64,000 bases of DNA from G965267605 sp965267605 (GCA_965267605.1 OZ254088.1:372001-436000), one strand, 5' to 3'; positions 18,179 through 28,006 are shown, numbered from the stretch's first letter. Translations and numbers: made by a program. The notes: generated from the letters alone by a model not told the origin.

Positions 18179-20548
18179 TTGAGAGCCTTGAAGTCATTGG
18201 TTTTCAGTTTGTTGCTATTGTGCTCATTGTTGAGTACAGCCACCGTACTAACCGTAACTTCAACCGCAGATGCTGGTGCAGGTTCGCTGAGAAACCAAAT
18301 AGTAGCGGCAAGTCCTGGTGACAGCATTGATTTCAACCTGTCCTATCCTGCTACGATATTTTTGAATACTACGATCCAGCCGGGAAAGAACATAGAGATC
18401 TTTGGCCCTGGACGATCCAACCTTACCATAGCCAGTCTTGCTGGTGCAGTAATATTCGATAGCCAAACCAATGACTTTTATCTGGACAGCGTTACGCTTT
18501 CGATCCCAAATAACTATGCAATTGATGCAAGTGGTCAAACGGAAATCCGTTTTTGCGATTTCTTAAATGGCCATGCAGTAAGGTATCAAGGGGCTTCCAC
18601 ACTGGAGATGGATTACTGTCAGATCACCAGCTCAGGCTTTTTCGGGACCGCAGGATTGATCCATATTGATGATCCAACCACCACTTGTACTGTAGACATT
18701 CTTAAATGTGCACTTATAGGAACTGGAGGCACATATCTGGTTACGCCTGAACTGTATGGTTCATTTACTTCAACCAGTACCACATACTCAACAAGCGGAA
18801 CAGCGTGCATTCACTTTCCGGGGTATAATGGAGGAACACCATCGTGTAATTTCCTGAACTGCACGTTCTATGCATCTGCGGGTACATGTTTTTCCAATGC
18901 GTGCTGCACAGGACCATCAGTGCCTCATGCGGTTACTTTGGAGAATAGCATTCTGTATTCGATCCCCAACAATGCATTTACTATTGCAGCTTCAACGGTT
19001 AACTATACTTCCAATGGAGGGAATGTGGTGGGAGATAACACAGGGTCTGCGTTTATGATTGGTGCCGGTGATCAAAATGCAACAAATCCACAGATCAATT
19101 TGGCTTTGGCCTACAATGATGGATTTACGCAAAACCACATGTTGTTGGCTACAAGTCCTGCGATCAATAATAGTACAGCAAGTGCTCCGGGAACAGATCA
19201 AAGAGATTATGGAAGAGACGGAACGGCTGACGCTGGTGCTGTAGAGTACTGCATAGCGCCAACCAATCCAACTGCAGCAGCGGTATCCACTACGATCTGT
19301 GAAGGTGATTCATTGGTTCTCTACGTGGGTAGCGGTACCCTGAACAGCGCAACTGATTGGCAATGGTACACAGATTCTTGTGGAGGTACCAGTGCGGGTA
19401 CCGGAGATACCATTTACCTGTTTCCAACGGCTTCGGAAACATACTACGTGATTGGTGAAGGCGGTTGCCCTCCATCTTCGGCTTGCGATTCTATTACCAT
19501 TACCGTTAATCAGGATACGATCGTTCCAACCACAGCATCCATTTGTCCCAACGACAGTATGCTGCTTGGCGGACAGTACAGAACGATTCCGGGAACTTAT
19601 GACGACACCCTGGCTACGTTTCAGGGGTGTGATAGTATAGTCCGAACTACGCTGTCCATCCTTGTGGAGCCGCTTACTCAGCTCTCCCAGGACATTTGTC
19701 CAGCCGATAGTGCTTTTCTACAGAATGCATGGCAAACAACGGCTGGAACATATTATGATACGCTTACAGCGGCTAACGGATGTGACAGTATCGTTGAGAC
19801 CATCTTAACGTTAACGGATACAATCGATCCTCAGATCACATGTCCTACAGATATTGAAAGTTGTAATCCGGTTGTGTCGTTTACTATACCCATTGGCACT
19901 GATAATTGTCCAGGAGATTCAACTACACAAATTGATGGAACTGGTCTAACAAGTGGAAGTACCTTCCCGGAGGGAGTGACTACGCTACAGTGGCAGGTTA
20001 GCGATTACACTGGCAATACCGCAACCTGTTCGTTCAATGTGACCGTGCATCCGCAAGTGGTTGCCAATGCCGGCCCCGACCTTACGGTGCCGTGTAAGGA
20101 ATCTACGCAGATAGGCGCTACCATTACTGGAGCAACCACCATATCATGGACGCCAACAACAGGCTTGGACGACCCTTCCTCAGCTACTCCAAGCGCTACA
20201 ATTGAAGAAACAACAACCTATACCGTAATAGCTTCTAACGCGAATTGCTCTGATACGGATATGGTAACCTTGACTGTAGATCAAAATGTTGATCTGATCA
20301 TCAACAACATGTTAACACCCAATGGCGATGGTAAGAATGACACATGGGACGTAAACAAACCAGCGTTGTTGGATGGATGTAAGGTTGTGGTGTTCAACAG
20401 GTGGGGTTCAATTGTTTGGAGCTCTACAGGTTACAACAACGAATGGGACGGTAAGAACAATGGTATGAATTGCCCTGAAGGAACATATTGGTATTCAATC
20501 AAGTGTGACGATGGTAAGTACAAAGGACAAATTACACTGGTGAGATGA
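18179..20548 (+). CDS. Large secreted protein with HYR domain and gliding-motility (type B) T9SS C-terminal domain
   Basis: 789 aa with a probable TTG start opening a signal peptide (residues 1-22). The N-terminal part resembles a right-handed beta-helix polymorphic region (TSTADAGAGSLRNQI, GPGRSNLTI), ending in an AINNSTASAPGTDQRDYGR-type choice-of-anchor segment. Ig/PKD-like repeats follow (SICPNDSMLLGG, DICPADSAFLQN), then a HYR domain (about 555-625), a further Ig-like domain, and the CHU_C/type B domain (about 700-789: LTPNGDGKNDTWD, NRWGSIVW, WDGKNNG). Exported by the type IX system. It overlaps the PorP/SprF gene by 4 bases, the normal partner arrangement for this domain. Confidence 0.9.
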   Translation: MRALKSLVFSLLLLCSLLSTATVLTVTSTADAGAGSLRNQIVAASPGDSIDFNLSYPATIFLNTTIQPGKNIEIFGPGRSNLTIASLAGAVIFDSQTNDFYLDSVTLSIPNNYAIDASGQTEIRFCDFLNGHAVRYQGASTLEMDYCQITSSGFFGTAGLIHIDDPTTTCTVDILKCALIGTGGTYLVTPELYGSFTSTSTTYSTSGTACIHFPGYNGGTPSCNFLNCTFYASAGTCFSNACCTGPSVPHAVTLENSILYSIPNNAFTIAASTVNYTSNGGNVVGDNTGSAFMIGAGDQNATNPQINLALAYNDGFTQNHMLLATSPAINNSTASAPGTDQRDYGRDGTADAGAVEYCIAPTNPTAAAVSTTICEGDSLVLYVGSGTLNSATDWQWYTDSCGGTSAGTGDTIYLFPTASETYYVIGEGGCPPSSACDSITITVNQDTIVPTTASICPNDSMLLGGQYRTIPGTYDDTLATFQGCDSIVRTTLSILVEPLTQLSQDICPADSAFLQNAWQTTAGTYYDTLTAANGCDSIVETILTLTDTIDPQITCPTDIESCNPVVSFTIPIGTDNCPGDSTTQIDGTGLTSGSTFPEGVTTLQWQVSDYTGNTATCSFNVTVHPQVVANAGPDLTVPCKESTQIGATITGATTISWTPTTGLDDPSSATPSATIEETTTYTVIASNANCSDTDMVTLTVDQNVDLIINNMLTPNGDGKNDTWDVNKPALLDGCKVVVFNRWGSIVWSSTGYNNEWDGKNNGMNCPEGTYWYSIKCDDGKYKGQITLVR

Positions 20549-21471
20549 AGCAACTGATCGCCATATGTTTGTCTTTCATTGCCTCCGCGGTTGTGGCCCA
20601 ACAGACACCTATTACCAATTTCTGGGTGCAGAATCAGTATGCAGTGAATCCGGCATACGCTGGACATGAGTCGTGCATACAAGGGTTTGGCGACTACAGA
20701 AGGCAATGGACGGGCCTTGCTGGCGGACCGTCTAGCTATGGCGTAAATGGTAGTGCGCAGATCAAGGATGTGATGGGCGTAGGTGCTGGTTTCATGTCAG
20801 ATAAACTGGGCAACCAAAGCATGCTGAAATTCAGTGGTACCTACGCTTATGGGTTTGATGTCAATGCTGCATCCAAAATGCGGTTTGGAGTTAGTGCAAT
20901 GGTTATTCAACATTCACTATCAACTGGTGGTGCAATTGTTACAGATTACACGGATGCGTTGCTTGGAGCCAGCGCAGCGGGGTTGAGCTATGGTGCTGAT
21001 TTTGGAATGTTGTTCGTGAGCGATAAGATCACCATTGGAGCTGTGGTTCCGCAGCTGTTTTATACGAAGACTCCAGGAGGAGGCGGTGGGTATAAGTGGA
21101 ATCAGCACCTGCGGTTGTATGCAACCAAAGACGTTTACTGGGGGTCCAACTGGATGTTGTATCCTGGTGTGATGATACAAACTGTTCCTATTTCAGCTAC
21201 GCAGGTAGACCTCACACTGAATGCGGTCCACAAGGATAAGATCATGATGGGCGTGAGTTACCGAAGTCAGGCTGGATTCTCAGCTATGATCGGTCTGTAC
21301 AATTACAAGGATTTCACATTGGGGTATGCTTATGAAATTCCCTTGTTTGGGGTGCATCAATACTCTATCGGAAGCCATCAGGTTGCACTTGGTTACAAGA
21401 AGTGCATTGTTAAAGGCGAGAAGGAAGAACGCATCAATCGCGTAATTCTTGGTGGTGAACAATCTGAGTAG
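20545..21471 (+). CDS. PorP/SprF family type IX secretion outer-membrane protein
   Basis: 308 aa with a signal peptide (cut near VVAQQ) and the PorP/SprF opening TPITNFWVQNQYAVNPAYAG, followed by FGDYRRQWTGLAGGPSSYG. Beta-barrel outer-membrane protein that helps export and attach type B cargo. Translationally coupled (ATGA) to the CHU_C-domain gene upstream, so the two make a dedicated cargo-partner pair. Confidence 0.93.
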   Translation: MKQLIAICLSFIASAVVAQQTPITNFWVQNQYAVNPAYAGHESCIQGFGDYRRQWTGLAGGPSSYGVNGSAQIKDVMGVGAGFMSDKLGNQSMLKFSGTYAYGFDVNAASKMRFGVSAMVIQHSLSTGGAIVTDYTDALLGASAAGLSYGADFGMLFVSDKITIGAVVPQLFYTKTPGGGGGYKWNQHLRLYATKDVYWGSNWMLYPGVMIQTVPISATQVDLTLNAVHKDKIMMGVSYRSQAGFSAMIGLYNYKDFTLGYAYEIPLFGVHQYSIGSHQVALGYKKCIVKGEKEERINRVILGGEQSE

Positions 21472-21500
21472 CCAACTGTTTTCGCGTTAAACTATTCATT

Positions 21501-22373
21501 ATGGGAGCAAGATCCATCAATCAGGTAGTAAGAGCTGAACGTGTGCGAATGGGTGACGTTTGGTTGTATCAATCTATTCCATTGAGGGGCATAGAAATGG
21601 TAGATCCGTTTCTATTGATTCATCACTGGTTTGATACCTTGAAGGGTGGGGCAAATCCTGCCGAGGTTGGTGTTGGACCGCATCCACATCGTGGCTTTGC
21701 TCCTGTAACCTTTATTTTCAAAGGCGCTGTTCACCATCGAGATTCCCTTGGTCATAGTGAAATAGTGCGAGCAGGTGGAACACAGTGGATGCACAGTGGC
21801 AGTGGTTTGGTACACAGCGAGCGACCAGATGCCAAGTCTGCCGTTGAGGGTGGAGAATTCGAGATCATTCAGTTCTGGGTGAATGTTCCCGCCAATGATA
21901 AAATGTCAAAGCCGTTCTATAAACCTCTTCATGCAGATGAAACACCATCTCTCAAATTAGACGATGGTAGAGTGGACGTGGCGGTTGTTACCGGGGAACT
22001 AAATGGTGTGAAGGGCGCAATAGGTACAAGTACTCCTCAAACGCTGTTGAGGTTAGAAGGTAAGGCTGGAGATAAGTTCCAGCTGCCCGTTAGCCAGAAA
22101 TTCAACGCAGTATTGTATGTCTTGAACGGAAGCGTAACTGTTGGCGAACATACAACTGGTGACAGGGAGCTCATATGGTTCCAGAATGATGGAGAGCATA
22201 TTGAGCTACAGTTCAAAACAGACGCGAGAGCTATTCTTCTCTCAGGTCAACCTATCAATGAAAAGGTAGTGAGCTATGGCCCATTCGTAATGAATACTGA
22301 AGGAGAGATCAGGGATGCGATTACCGACTACCAGGCAGGTAAGATGGGCACACTCGTAGAGAAATTCGATTAA
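21501..22373 (+). CDS. Pirin family bicupin
   Basis: 290 aa. The pirin signature is clear: PHPHRGFAPVTFIFKGAVHH near residue 57, then GGTQWMHSGSGLVHSE. The N-terminal cupin holds the metal-binding His residues; the C-terminal half follows the pirin C-domain (QLPVSQKFNAVLYVLNG). Bacterial pirins include quercetinases and redox-linked regulators, so the substrate is unknown. It is directly convergent with the GldK-like gene, with no base between the stops. Confidence 0.92.
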   Translation: MGARSINQVVRAERVRMGDVWLYQSIPLRGIEMVDPFLLIHHWFDTLKGGANPAEVGVGPHPHRGFAPVTFIFKGAVHHRDSLGHSEIVRAGGTQWMHSGSGLVHSERPDAKSAVEGGEFEIIQFWVNVPANDKMSKPFYKPLHADETPSLKLDDGRVDVAVVTGELNGVKGAIGTSTPQTLLRLEGKAGDKFQLPVSQKFNAVLYVLNGSVTVGEHTTGDRELIWFQNDGEHIELQFKTDARAILLSGQPINEKVVSYGPFVMNTEGEIRDAITDYQAGKMGTLVEKFD

Positions 22374-23639
22374 CTATTTCGTAGCGGTACATGAAAGTCC
22401 GCTAAGCCGAGGAATCTGCGGTAACTTGGGCTGTTCACCATTGGTTTCAGTGAACTCAATCCATTCCTGATGCGTAGGTATCCAGTCTGGTTGAATGGGA
22501 TCTTTTGAATTGCTCGTTGTAATGCTTCTCCATCTGAAATATGCAACAGCCTGGTCGTAGGTGATTTGCTTCGTAATCGACCCTTTTTGTTTCCAATTGA
22601 AGTTGGGCGTTGAGGATTTCGAGTTGTGCCCGGGATATATATTAATGGAAACTTTCTTTTTCAACCCGCTTCGATCAAACCTGCCACGTAGGGTATCCCT
22701 GCTTCCTTCAATGAGATCGAAGTACATATACCTATACACGAATCCGTTTTTGATGAACTCAAGTTCTGGGTCAACATCACCCGTGATAAATGGTTCCAAT
22801 GCTTCCTTTTCCTTGTCATTGAACCTTCCCCATGGAATAATGGGCTCCCAGTTGATCCCTGGCTCATCCAAATCGCCATATTCATCTGATTCTATCAGGT
22901 AGATTTCATTCAGCTCTTCTCCCAACCTAAGTCTGGTAAGCGAATCACGTACCCACTTGGCAAATTTCACGTAGTCGTCCACACTGATGTTCCATTCGGG
23001 TCTTTTGTTGTAATACAGTGTGGGGATAACGCGTGGTACAATCTTGCACCTTACGTTTACTTTTTGCTTACTCACTGCCATTCGGTTGAATTGGTTGGTC
23101 AACCATTCACCGAACATCTTGGCGTGATCCTCGTCCACACCAACAACAGGTGCGTCCTGGTATACTTTGTGGCGGAAGTAATTGCTGGACAGGGAAGCTG
23201 CTAGTGTTGATGGTTCCCCTTTCCGGAGCCAGACCAGCGTATCAGGATATACCCACGAAAGTTTTCCTGTCCGGGGGTTGAGGTACTTGAGTTTTCCAAA
23301 ATTCCACTCCGGATGTTTTTTGATAGATTCTACTTGCGTAACCCTGAATTCATCAAGTGTAGCGTAAGTTTTGGGTTCGGTGTGTTTGATCTTGCTATCC
23401 CAAATGATCTTCGATTTTCCATCTTTCTTGGTTAGGTAGCGTTTGTCTCCTTGCGCACCCAATGCGGCTCTGAACGATGAATCAGCAACGTACTCAACGA
23501 AACTCAAGTATTCCTTATTGGTGACAATCGCACCGTCTTTTCCTTTTTTGGAAAGCGTTTTCCACTCAGTGGCAGGACGTACTTGACAGAGTCCAATTGA
23601 AACCTGGAGAATGAATAAGCTAAGGAGTAAGCTTCGCAT
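22374..23639 (-). CDS. GldK-like FGE/sulfatase-modifying-factor fold protein, secreted
   Basis: 421 aa with a signal peptide (residues 1-18). It contains the pattern of Bacteroidota GldJ/GldK proteins: NKEYLSFVEYVADS near residue 42, PDTLVWLRKG, then a YFRHKVYQDAPVVGVDEDHAKMF segment near residue 155 matching the GldK YFxHPxYxxYPVVGV core. The usual second half of the fold is degenerate and the typical WEWA-type segment is not visible. It could be a diverged GldK-type scaffold. It is not next to gldLMN, so a role in T9SS is uncertain. Confidence 0.65.
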   Translation of the reverse strand: MRSLLLSLFILQVSIGLCQVRPATEWKTLSKKGKDGAIVTNKEYLSFVEYVADSSFRAALGAQGDKRYLTKKDGKSKIIWDSKIKHTEPKTYATLDEFRVTQVESIKKHPEWNFGKLKYLNPRTGKLSWVYPDTLVWLRKGEPSTLAASLSSNYFRHKVYQDAPVVGVDEDHAKMFGEWLTNQFNRMAVSKQKVNVRCKIVPRVIPTLYYNKRPEWNISVDDYVKFAKWVRDSLTRLRLGEELNEIYLIESDEYGDLDEPGINWEPIIPWGRFNDKEKEALEPFITGDVDPELEFIKNGFVYRYMYFDLIEGSRDTLRGRFDRSGLKKKVSINIYPGHNSKSSTPNFNWKQKGSITKQITYDQAVAYFRWRSITTSNSKDPIQPDWIPTHQEWIEFTETNGEQPKLPQIPRLSGLSCTATK

Positions 23640-23716
23640 TTTGTAAAGTTACTGATTTGATAGGTCTTGTGGGGCCATGCAAAGGTTCATGAGATATTCC
23701 CTAATTTGCATTAACG

Positions 23717-25738
23717 ATGCGATTTATCACCACTTTCATTGCTTTAATGCTTTGTGTTTTGACACAGGCGCAGGAGCTGGATTCACTGGATAACCTAAAA
23801 GCCGGATGGGTAGGCAACAGGAAAGGCTACGCATTTTGGTGGTTTACCAGGCATGTGGATTACCCCGATAATTATTTCGATACCATCAAGTACTTCAATT
23901 ACGGGTTTGTTGGATATGATACCACCACCGTGAAGATGTACAAGTCTTTTGGTTTTGCAGAACTTTTCAGAAGAACGCATAAGAAGAAGATACGGGCACA
24001 TTTTCTAAAGGATGTATCCGAGGCCAAACGCATGCATGCCGTTTATGTGAATAAGAACGGTGGTGTTGATTTGGTTAAGCTCGAAGAAGTATGCAAAGGC
24101 AAACCAATACTGATCGTTGGTGAGAATTATGCCTACAAAGAGGCCATGATAAATTTTTTGCGGGTAGGGAAGATTGAGCGCTATACCTTGAACGAAGAAA
24201 AGTTGGGAGCAGCCAAGATTGAGCCGGGGGGTAGATTGAAATTTATGGCGGTCAAGACGAGAAAGGAATGGGACAATGCTCAAGGATTGCTTGATGAAGT
24301 GCTGGCAGAAGACAAAGACCGTATCGTGCTTAACAAGAACGAGTTGAAGGTCATTGCCGAAGAATACAAACAGAAACAGGCGGAAATTGCCGCGCAAACA
24401 AAGCGGTTGGATTCCCTCAAAAAGGAGATTGCAAGGCAGCGCAACAGCTTGGAACGGTCTAGAAAGAAGTTGAAAGAAGAAACGGCCAGGAACAAGGAGC
24501 AGTTGGAAGAGTTGAGGGCAGAAAGGGACGCGCAGGAACGAAGATTGATTGAAACCAAAGCGATGCTTGCGACTGAATCTGAGCACCTCAGTCAGATGAA
24601 AGCCGAGTTTGCGGTGGCCCAACAAATCCAGGACAGTCTTCTCAACAAGAAACGTGAAGAGATCGCACGTAACGAAGAAGAGATTCAGAAACAGAATGCT
24701 GTTCTTTCTCAAAAGGAGAAGATGATCAAGGAACAGGAGGGTACCATCGCGGGCCAAAAGAACCTTATTTACATAGGAGTCGTTTTCTCCATTGCAATCC
24801 TTCTGATTGCGTTTCTGATCTACAGAAACTACCGCCAGAAGAAATTGGTCAATCAACAACTTGAGGAGAAGAATACCCTGATCGAAAGACAGAAGGTATT
24901 GGTTGAAGAGAAGAACAGGGAGATTGTTGATTCGATTCAATATGCCAAGCGGTTGCAAGATGCCATCCTTCCAGCACCCAAGTTGGTGCAACAGTGGTTG
25001 AGTGAAAGCTTCATTCTGTTCAAACCGAAGGATATCGTGGCGGGCGATTTCTATTGGATGGATAGTGTGGGTGATGAGGTCATATTTGCTGCGGCAGACT
25101 GCACTGGGCATGGTGTGCCTGGAGCAATGGTGAGTGTGGTTTGTGCAAATGCGCTTCGAAATAGTGTGCGGGAGTTGGGAATCGCAGATCCAGGTGCCGT
25201 TTTGAACCTTACAAGAGAACAAGTCATAGCACAGTTTGATCAAAGTGAAGCAGATGTAAAGGATGGGATGGATGTTGCACTTTGTACTCTGAATACCAGA
25301 ACCAGAGAATTCAAATTCGCTGGAGCCAATAATCCGCTATGGGTAATTAGTAAGGCTTCAAACTACAAGGAGTTTGTTGATGCTGTTGGAAAACGAGCGA
25401 GTTACCTGGACGCAGAACACGATCCAGATCTTCGTTTGGTGGAGATCAAAGGAGACAAACAACCTATTGGAGTTTTTGATGATAAGAAGCCGTTCGAAAC
25501 CGTTAGTATGCATCTTGAAGAAGGGGATGTCATATATGTTTTCTCCGATGGATTCGCGGATCAGTTTGGCGGCCCGAAAGGGAAAAAATTGAAGTACAAA
25601 CCGTTCAAGCAACTGCTGATGCGTAACCATTCCAAACCAATGAACGAGCAACGGGAGGTTATTGATAAAGCATTCGAAGACTGGCGTGGAGACCACGAGC
25701 AAATTGATGACGTATGTGTTATAGGGGTGCGGGTATAG
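23717..25738 (+). CDS. YfiR-like/SpoIIE transmembrane phosphatase, paralog 3 of 7
   Basis: 673 aa with signal peptide (cut near TQAQ). Unlike the other six it has no TPR repeats. Residues 20-185 look like the YfiR (DUF4154) periplasmic domain: FWWFTRHVDYP, GKPILIVGENY and a GGRLKFMAVKTRKEWDNA segment match its order of motifs. A long coiled coil (214-345), one membrane helix (348-372), a second coil, the linker DSIQYAKRLQDAILP and a SpoIIE domain (418-673) follow. Metal motifs GDFYW, DCTGHG, DGMD, SDGFADQ and DDVCVIG are intact. The 3' end overlaps the next paralog by 25 bases. Confidence 0.87.
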   Translation: MRFITTFIALMLCVLTQAQELDSLDNLKAGWVGNRKGYAFWWFTRHVDYPDNYFDTIKYFNYGFVGYDTTTVKMYKSFGFAELFRRTHKKKIRAHFLKDVSEAKRMHAVYVNKNGGVDLVKLEEVCKGKPILIVGENYAYKEAMINFLRVGKIERYTLNEEKLGAAKIEPGGRLKFMAVKTRKEWDNAQGLLDEVLAEDKDRIVLNKNELKVIAEEYKQKQAEIAAQTKRLDSLKKEIARQRNSLERSRKKLKEETARNKEQLEELRAERDAQERRLIETKAMLATESEHLSQMKAEFAVAQQIQDSLLNKKREEIARNEEEIQKQNAVLSQKEKMIKEQEGTIAGQKNLIYIGVVFSIAILLIAFLIYRNYRQKKLVNQQLEEKNTLIERQKVLVEEKNREIVDSIQYAKRLQDAILPAPKLVQQWLSESFILFKPKDIVAGDFYWMDSVGDEVIFAAADCTGHGVPGAMVSVVCANALRNSVRELGIADPGAVLNLTREQVIAQFDQSEADVKDGMDVALCTLNTRTREFKFAGANNPLWVISKASNYKEFVDAVGKRASYLDAEHDPDLRLVEIKGDKQPIGVFDDKKPFETVSMHLEEGDVIYVFSDGFADQFGGPKGKKLKYKPFKQLLMRNHSKPMNEQREVIDKAFEDWRGDHEQIDDVCVIGVRV

Positions 25739-27918
25739 TAGCACTGTTGGTCGCGCTCCTTTCCGGATCATTGCAAGCGCAGTTATACAATGATGATCAG
25801 TTGGATAGTTTGAGATCAGCAGCGAGGTCAAAGGATTCATTGGGAATGGATGCGTTGACCAAGCTGTGCACACATTTTGGCTCCGTGAATAATGACAGCA
25901 GTTGGCGATATGCAGAACAATTAGCTATACAGGCAGGTCAGATCGATGACCACTATTTTCTCGGAATGGCGAACCACCATAAAGGGGTTTGCAGAGGAAA
26001 CGAAGGGAACAATAGAGCGGGCGTTAAGTATCACAAGAAGGCTATTTACTATTTCGGAAAGATTAACAGACGGGATAAGCAGGCGCGACAGTACATGAAT
26101 CTTGGCAATCGATATGCCGATATGACAATGCTCGATACCGCTGGTTACTATTACGAATTGGGTGGTAGAATGGCCAAAGAAGCAGGCGATTTGGAGGCAT
26201 ACGCGGGTTCAATTCTCAATGCTGCCAGCATTCACTTTCATGTGGGCAGATACGATAAGTACTATGGGCTTAGCATGAAGGCGTACAAGATATTTAAGGA
26301 GCAGAACAATCACAGTAATGTGGCGCTTGTGCTAAGCAATCTTAGTTCCTATTATATGATGCACAAGAAGTTCCGCAAGTCAAGGAAGGCCTGTTTAGAA
26401 GCCATGGAGCTGTATAAGACGCTTGGAGATAACAATGGCGTTGTGCAGCAGTATGAACGGCTCGGACAAATGCAGTTTATGCAGAAGAATTTAGATTCTA
26501 CCGCGTATTATTTCGCCAAAGCGTTTGCGTTGTTACAAGAAACCAATGACCTCAATTTGCGTGCGCAGATGCAGGAGAATTACGGTATCATGCTCGCAAA
26601 CTCTGGCAACCAGGAAACAGCTGAGAAACTGTATGTGCAGGCTTACGACTTCTGGAAACAAAGCGGTAACAAACACAGGATGGCCGCCAATCTTCAGTTG
26701 CAAGGAGTCAATGCGTGGAAGAAGGGTGAGTTCCAGAAATCAATTGATTTCATTGAGCAAGCGATTGATATAGCCGTGGAGGCAGGCATGGCAAAAGAAG
26801 CGATGGAGTGGTATGGTAAACTCGGGGTGGCTTACTCTGATATTGGTGACTATAAGCGGGCTTATGAGTACAAGAACATTTTTATCCGAATGAACGACTC
26901 CCTGTCTCAGTTACAGAATGAGCAATTGTTGGCTGAAGCGGATGCTCGTTTTCAGAGTGAGAAGAAGGAACAACAGATCGAGATTCAGCAGAAAGAATTG
27001 GAAAAACAAGAGGCTGAGAATAAGGTTCAGAGCTATTTCAATGTTGGACTGGGCGTTGGTGTATTGCTTTTGATATCGCTGGCGGTTGTTGTTTTCAGGG
27101 CGTATGGACAGAAGAAAAAAGACAATCAGTTCATTCAACACCAGAAAGTTCTGGTAGAAGAGAAAAACCGGGAGATCACCGATAGTATCACGTATGCCCA
27201 GCGAATCCAGGAAGCGATCCTTCCTTCAGAGTCCAAGTTTGAGCAGGCGTTTAAGGACCATTTCTTGCTGTATCTACCCAAGGACATTGTTGCTGGAGAT
27301 TTCTTTTGGCTGGAACAAACACAGGATCAATTGCTTTTTGCTGTTGCAGATTGCACCGGTCACGGTGTGCCCGGAGCAATGGTTTCTGTTGTGTGTAACA
27401 ATGCACTTAACAGAAGTGTGAGAGAGTTTGGACTCACCCAACCCGGAGCAGTTCTGGATAAGACCCGAGAACTTGTGAAGGAAGCCTTCAGAAAGGAAGG
27501 AATGTCTGTGAACGATGGAATGGACATTGCCCTTTGTGCTTTGAATCCGCGTGAAGGTGTTTTGGAATTCGCAGGTGCCAACAATCCCCTCTGGGTTGTT
27601 TCAGCAGAAGGCGATGTCAAGGTCGTAAACGGTGACAAGCAACCTGTAGGTAATCACCATAAGGAGAACAACTTCACTACCTCCTCCATAGACCTAACCG
27701 AGGGAGATACGCTCTATCTGTTCTCAGATGGATTCGTGGATCAGTTTGGTGGACCTAAGGGGAAGAAATTCAAGAGTGCACCATTCAGGCAGTTGCTAAC
27801 GGGAATCAGCAATCAAAGCATGACTGATCAGTGCAGTGCCATTGGTAAAGCATTCAATCGGTGGAAAGGGGATCTTGAACAAATCGATGATGTCTGTGTC
27901 CTAGGCGTTCGGGTATAA
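25714..27918 (+). CDS. TPR-SpoIIE transmembrane phosphatase, paralog 4 of 7
   Basis: 734 aa. The ATG at 25714 lies inside the last codons of paralog 3 in another frame, and gives a signal peptide of about 22 residues ending in LQAQ, so the two genes are translationally coupled. The periplasmic region has about seven TPR units (60-390). One membrane helix (440-464), a coil, DSITYAQRIQEAILP and the SpoIIE domain (502-734) follow, with GDFFW, DCTGHG, DGMD, SDGFVDQ and DDVCVLG. A second copy of its last 12 codons and stop sits 49 bases downstream. Confidence 0.89.
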   Translation: MCYRGAGIVALLVALLSGSLQAQLYNDDQLDSLRSAARSKDSLGMDALTKLCTHFGSVNNDSSWRYAEQLAIQAGQIDDHYFLGMANHHKGVCRGNEGNNRAGVKYHKKAIYYFGKINRRDKQARQYMNLGNRYADMTMLDTAGYYYELGGRMAKEAGDLEAYAGSILNAASIHFHVGRYDKYYGLSMKAYKIFKEQNNHSNVALVLSNLSSYYMMHKKFRKSRKACLEAMELYKTLGDNNGVVQQYERLGQMQFMQKNLDSTAYYFAKAFALLQETNDLNLRAQMQENYGIMLANSGNQETAEKLYVQAYDFWKQSGNKHRMAANLQLQGVNAWKKGEFQKSIDFIEQAIDIAVEAGMAKEAMEWYGKLGVAYSDIGDYKRAYEYKNIFIRMNDSLSQLQNEQLLAEADARFQSEKKEQQIEIQQKELEKQEAENKVQSYFNVGLGVGVLLLISLAVVVFRAYGQKKKDNQFIQHQKVLVEEKNREITDSITYAQRIQEAILPSESKFEQAFKDHFLLYLPKDIVAGDFFWLEQTQDQLLFAVADCTGHGVPGAMVSVVCNNALNRSVREFGLTQPGAVLDKTRELVKEAFRKEGMSVNDGMDIALCALNPREGVLEFAGANNPLWVVSAEGDVKVVNGDKQPVGNHHKENNFTTSSIDLTEGDTLYLFSDGFVDQFGGPKGKKFKSAPFRQLLTGISNQSMTDQCSAIGKAFNRWKGDLEQIDDVCVLGVRV

Positions 27919-27967
27919 TGTCCGATTCATCGATTCGCGAGCACCCGTATTTCATGATTGAGCGAGA

Positions 27968-28006
27968 CAAATCGATGATGTTTGCGTACTAGGCGTTCGG
28001 GTGTAG
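27968..28006 (+). pseudogene. Remnant copy of the 3' end of paralog 4
   Basis: In frame this reads Gln-Ile-Asp-Asp-Val-Cys-Val-Leu-Gly-Val-Arg-Val-stop, identical in protein to the true end of the gene at 27880-27918, with several silent base changes (TGTCTGTGTCCT against TGTTTGCGTACT). It is preceded by an in-frame TGA, so it is not expressed as a domain. The 49 bases in between (27919-27967) contain no recognisable gene. Likely a relic of recombination between paralogs or of a short insertion with duplication. Confidence 0.8.

Noticed and set aside
24005..25243. A 412-codon open frame on the minus strand
   Set aside because: It lies wholly antisense to paralog 3, has the Leu/Phe-rich composition expected from the complement of a Glu/Lys/Gln-rich coiled coil, and shows no domain.
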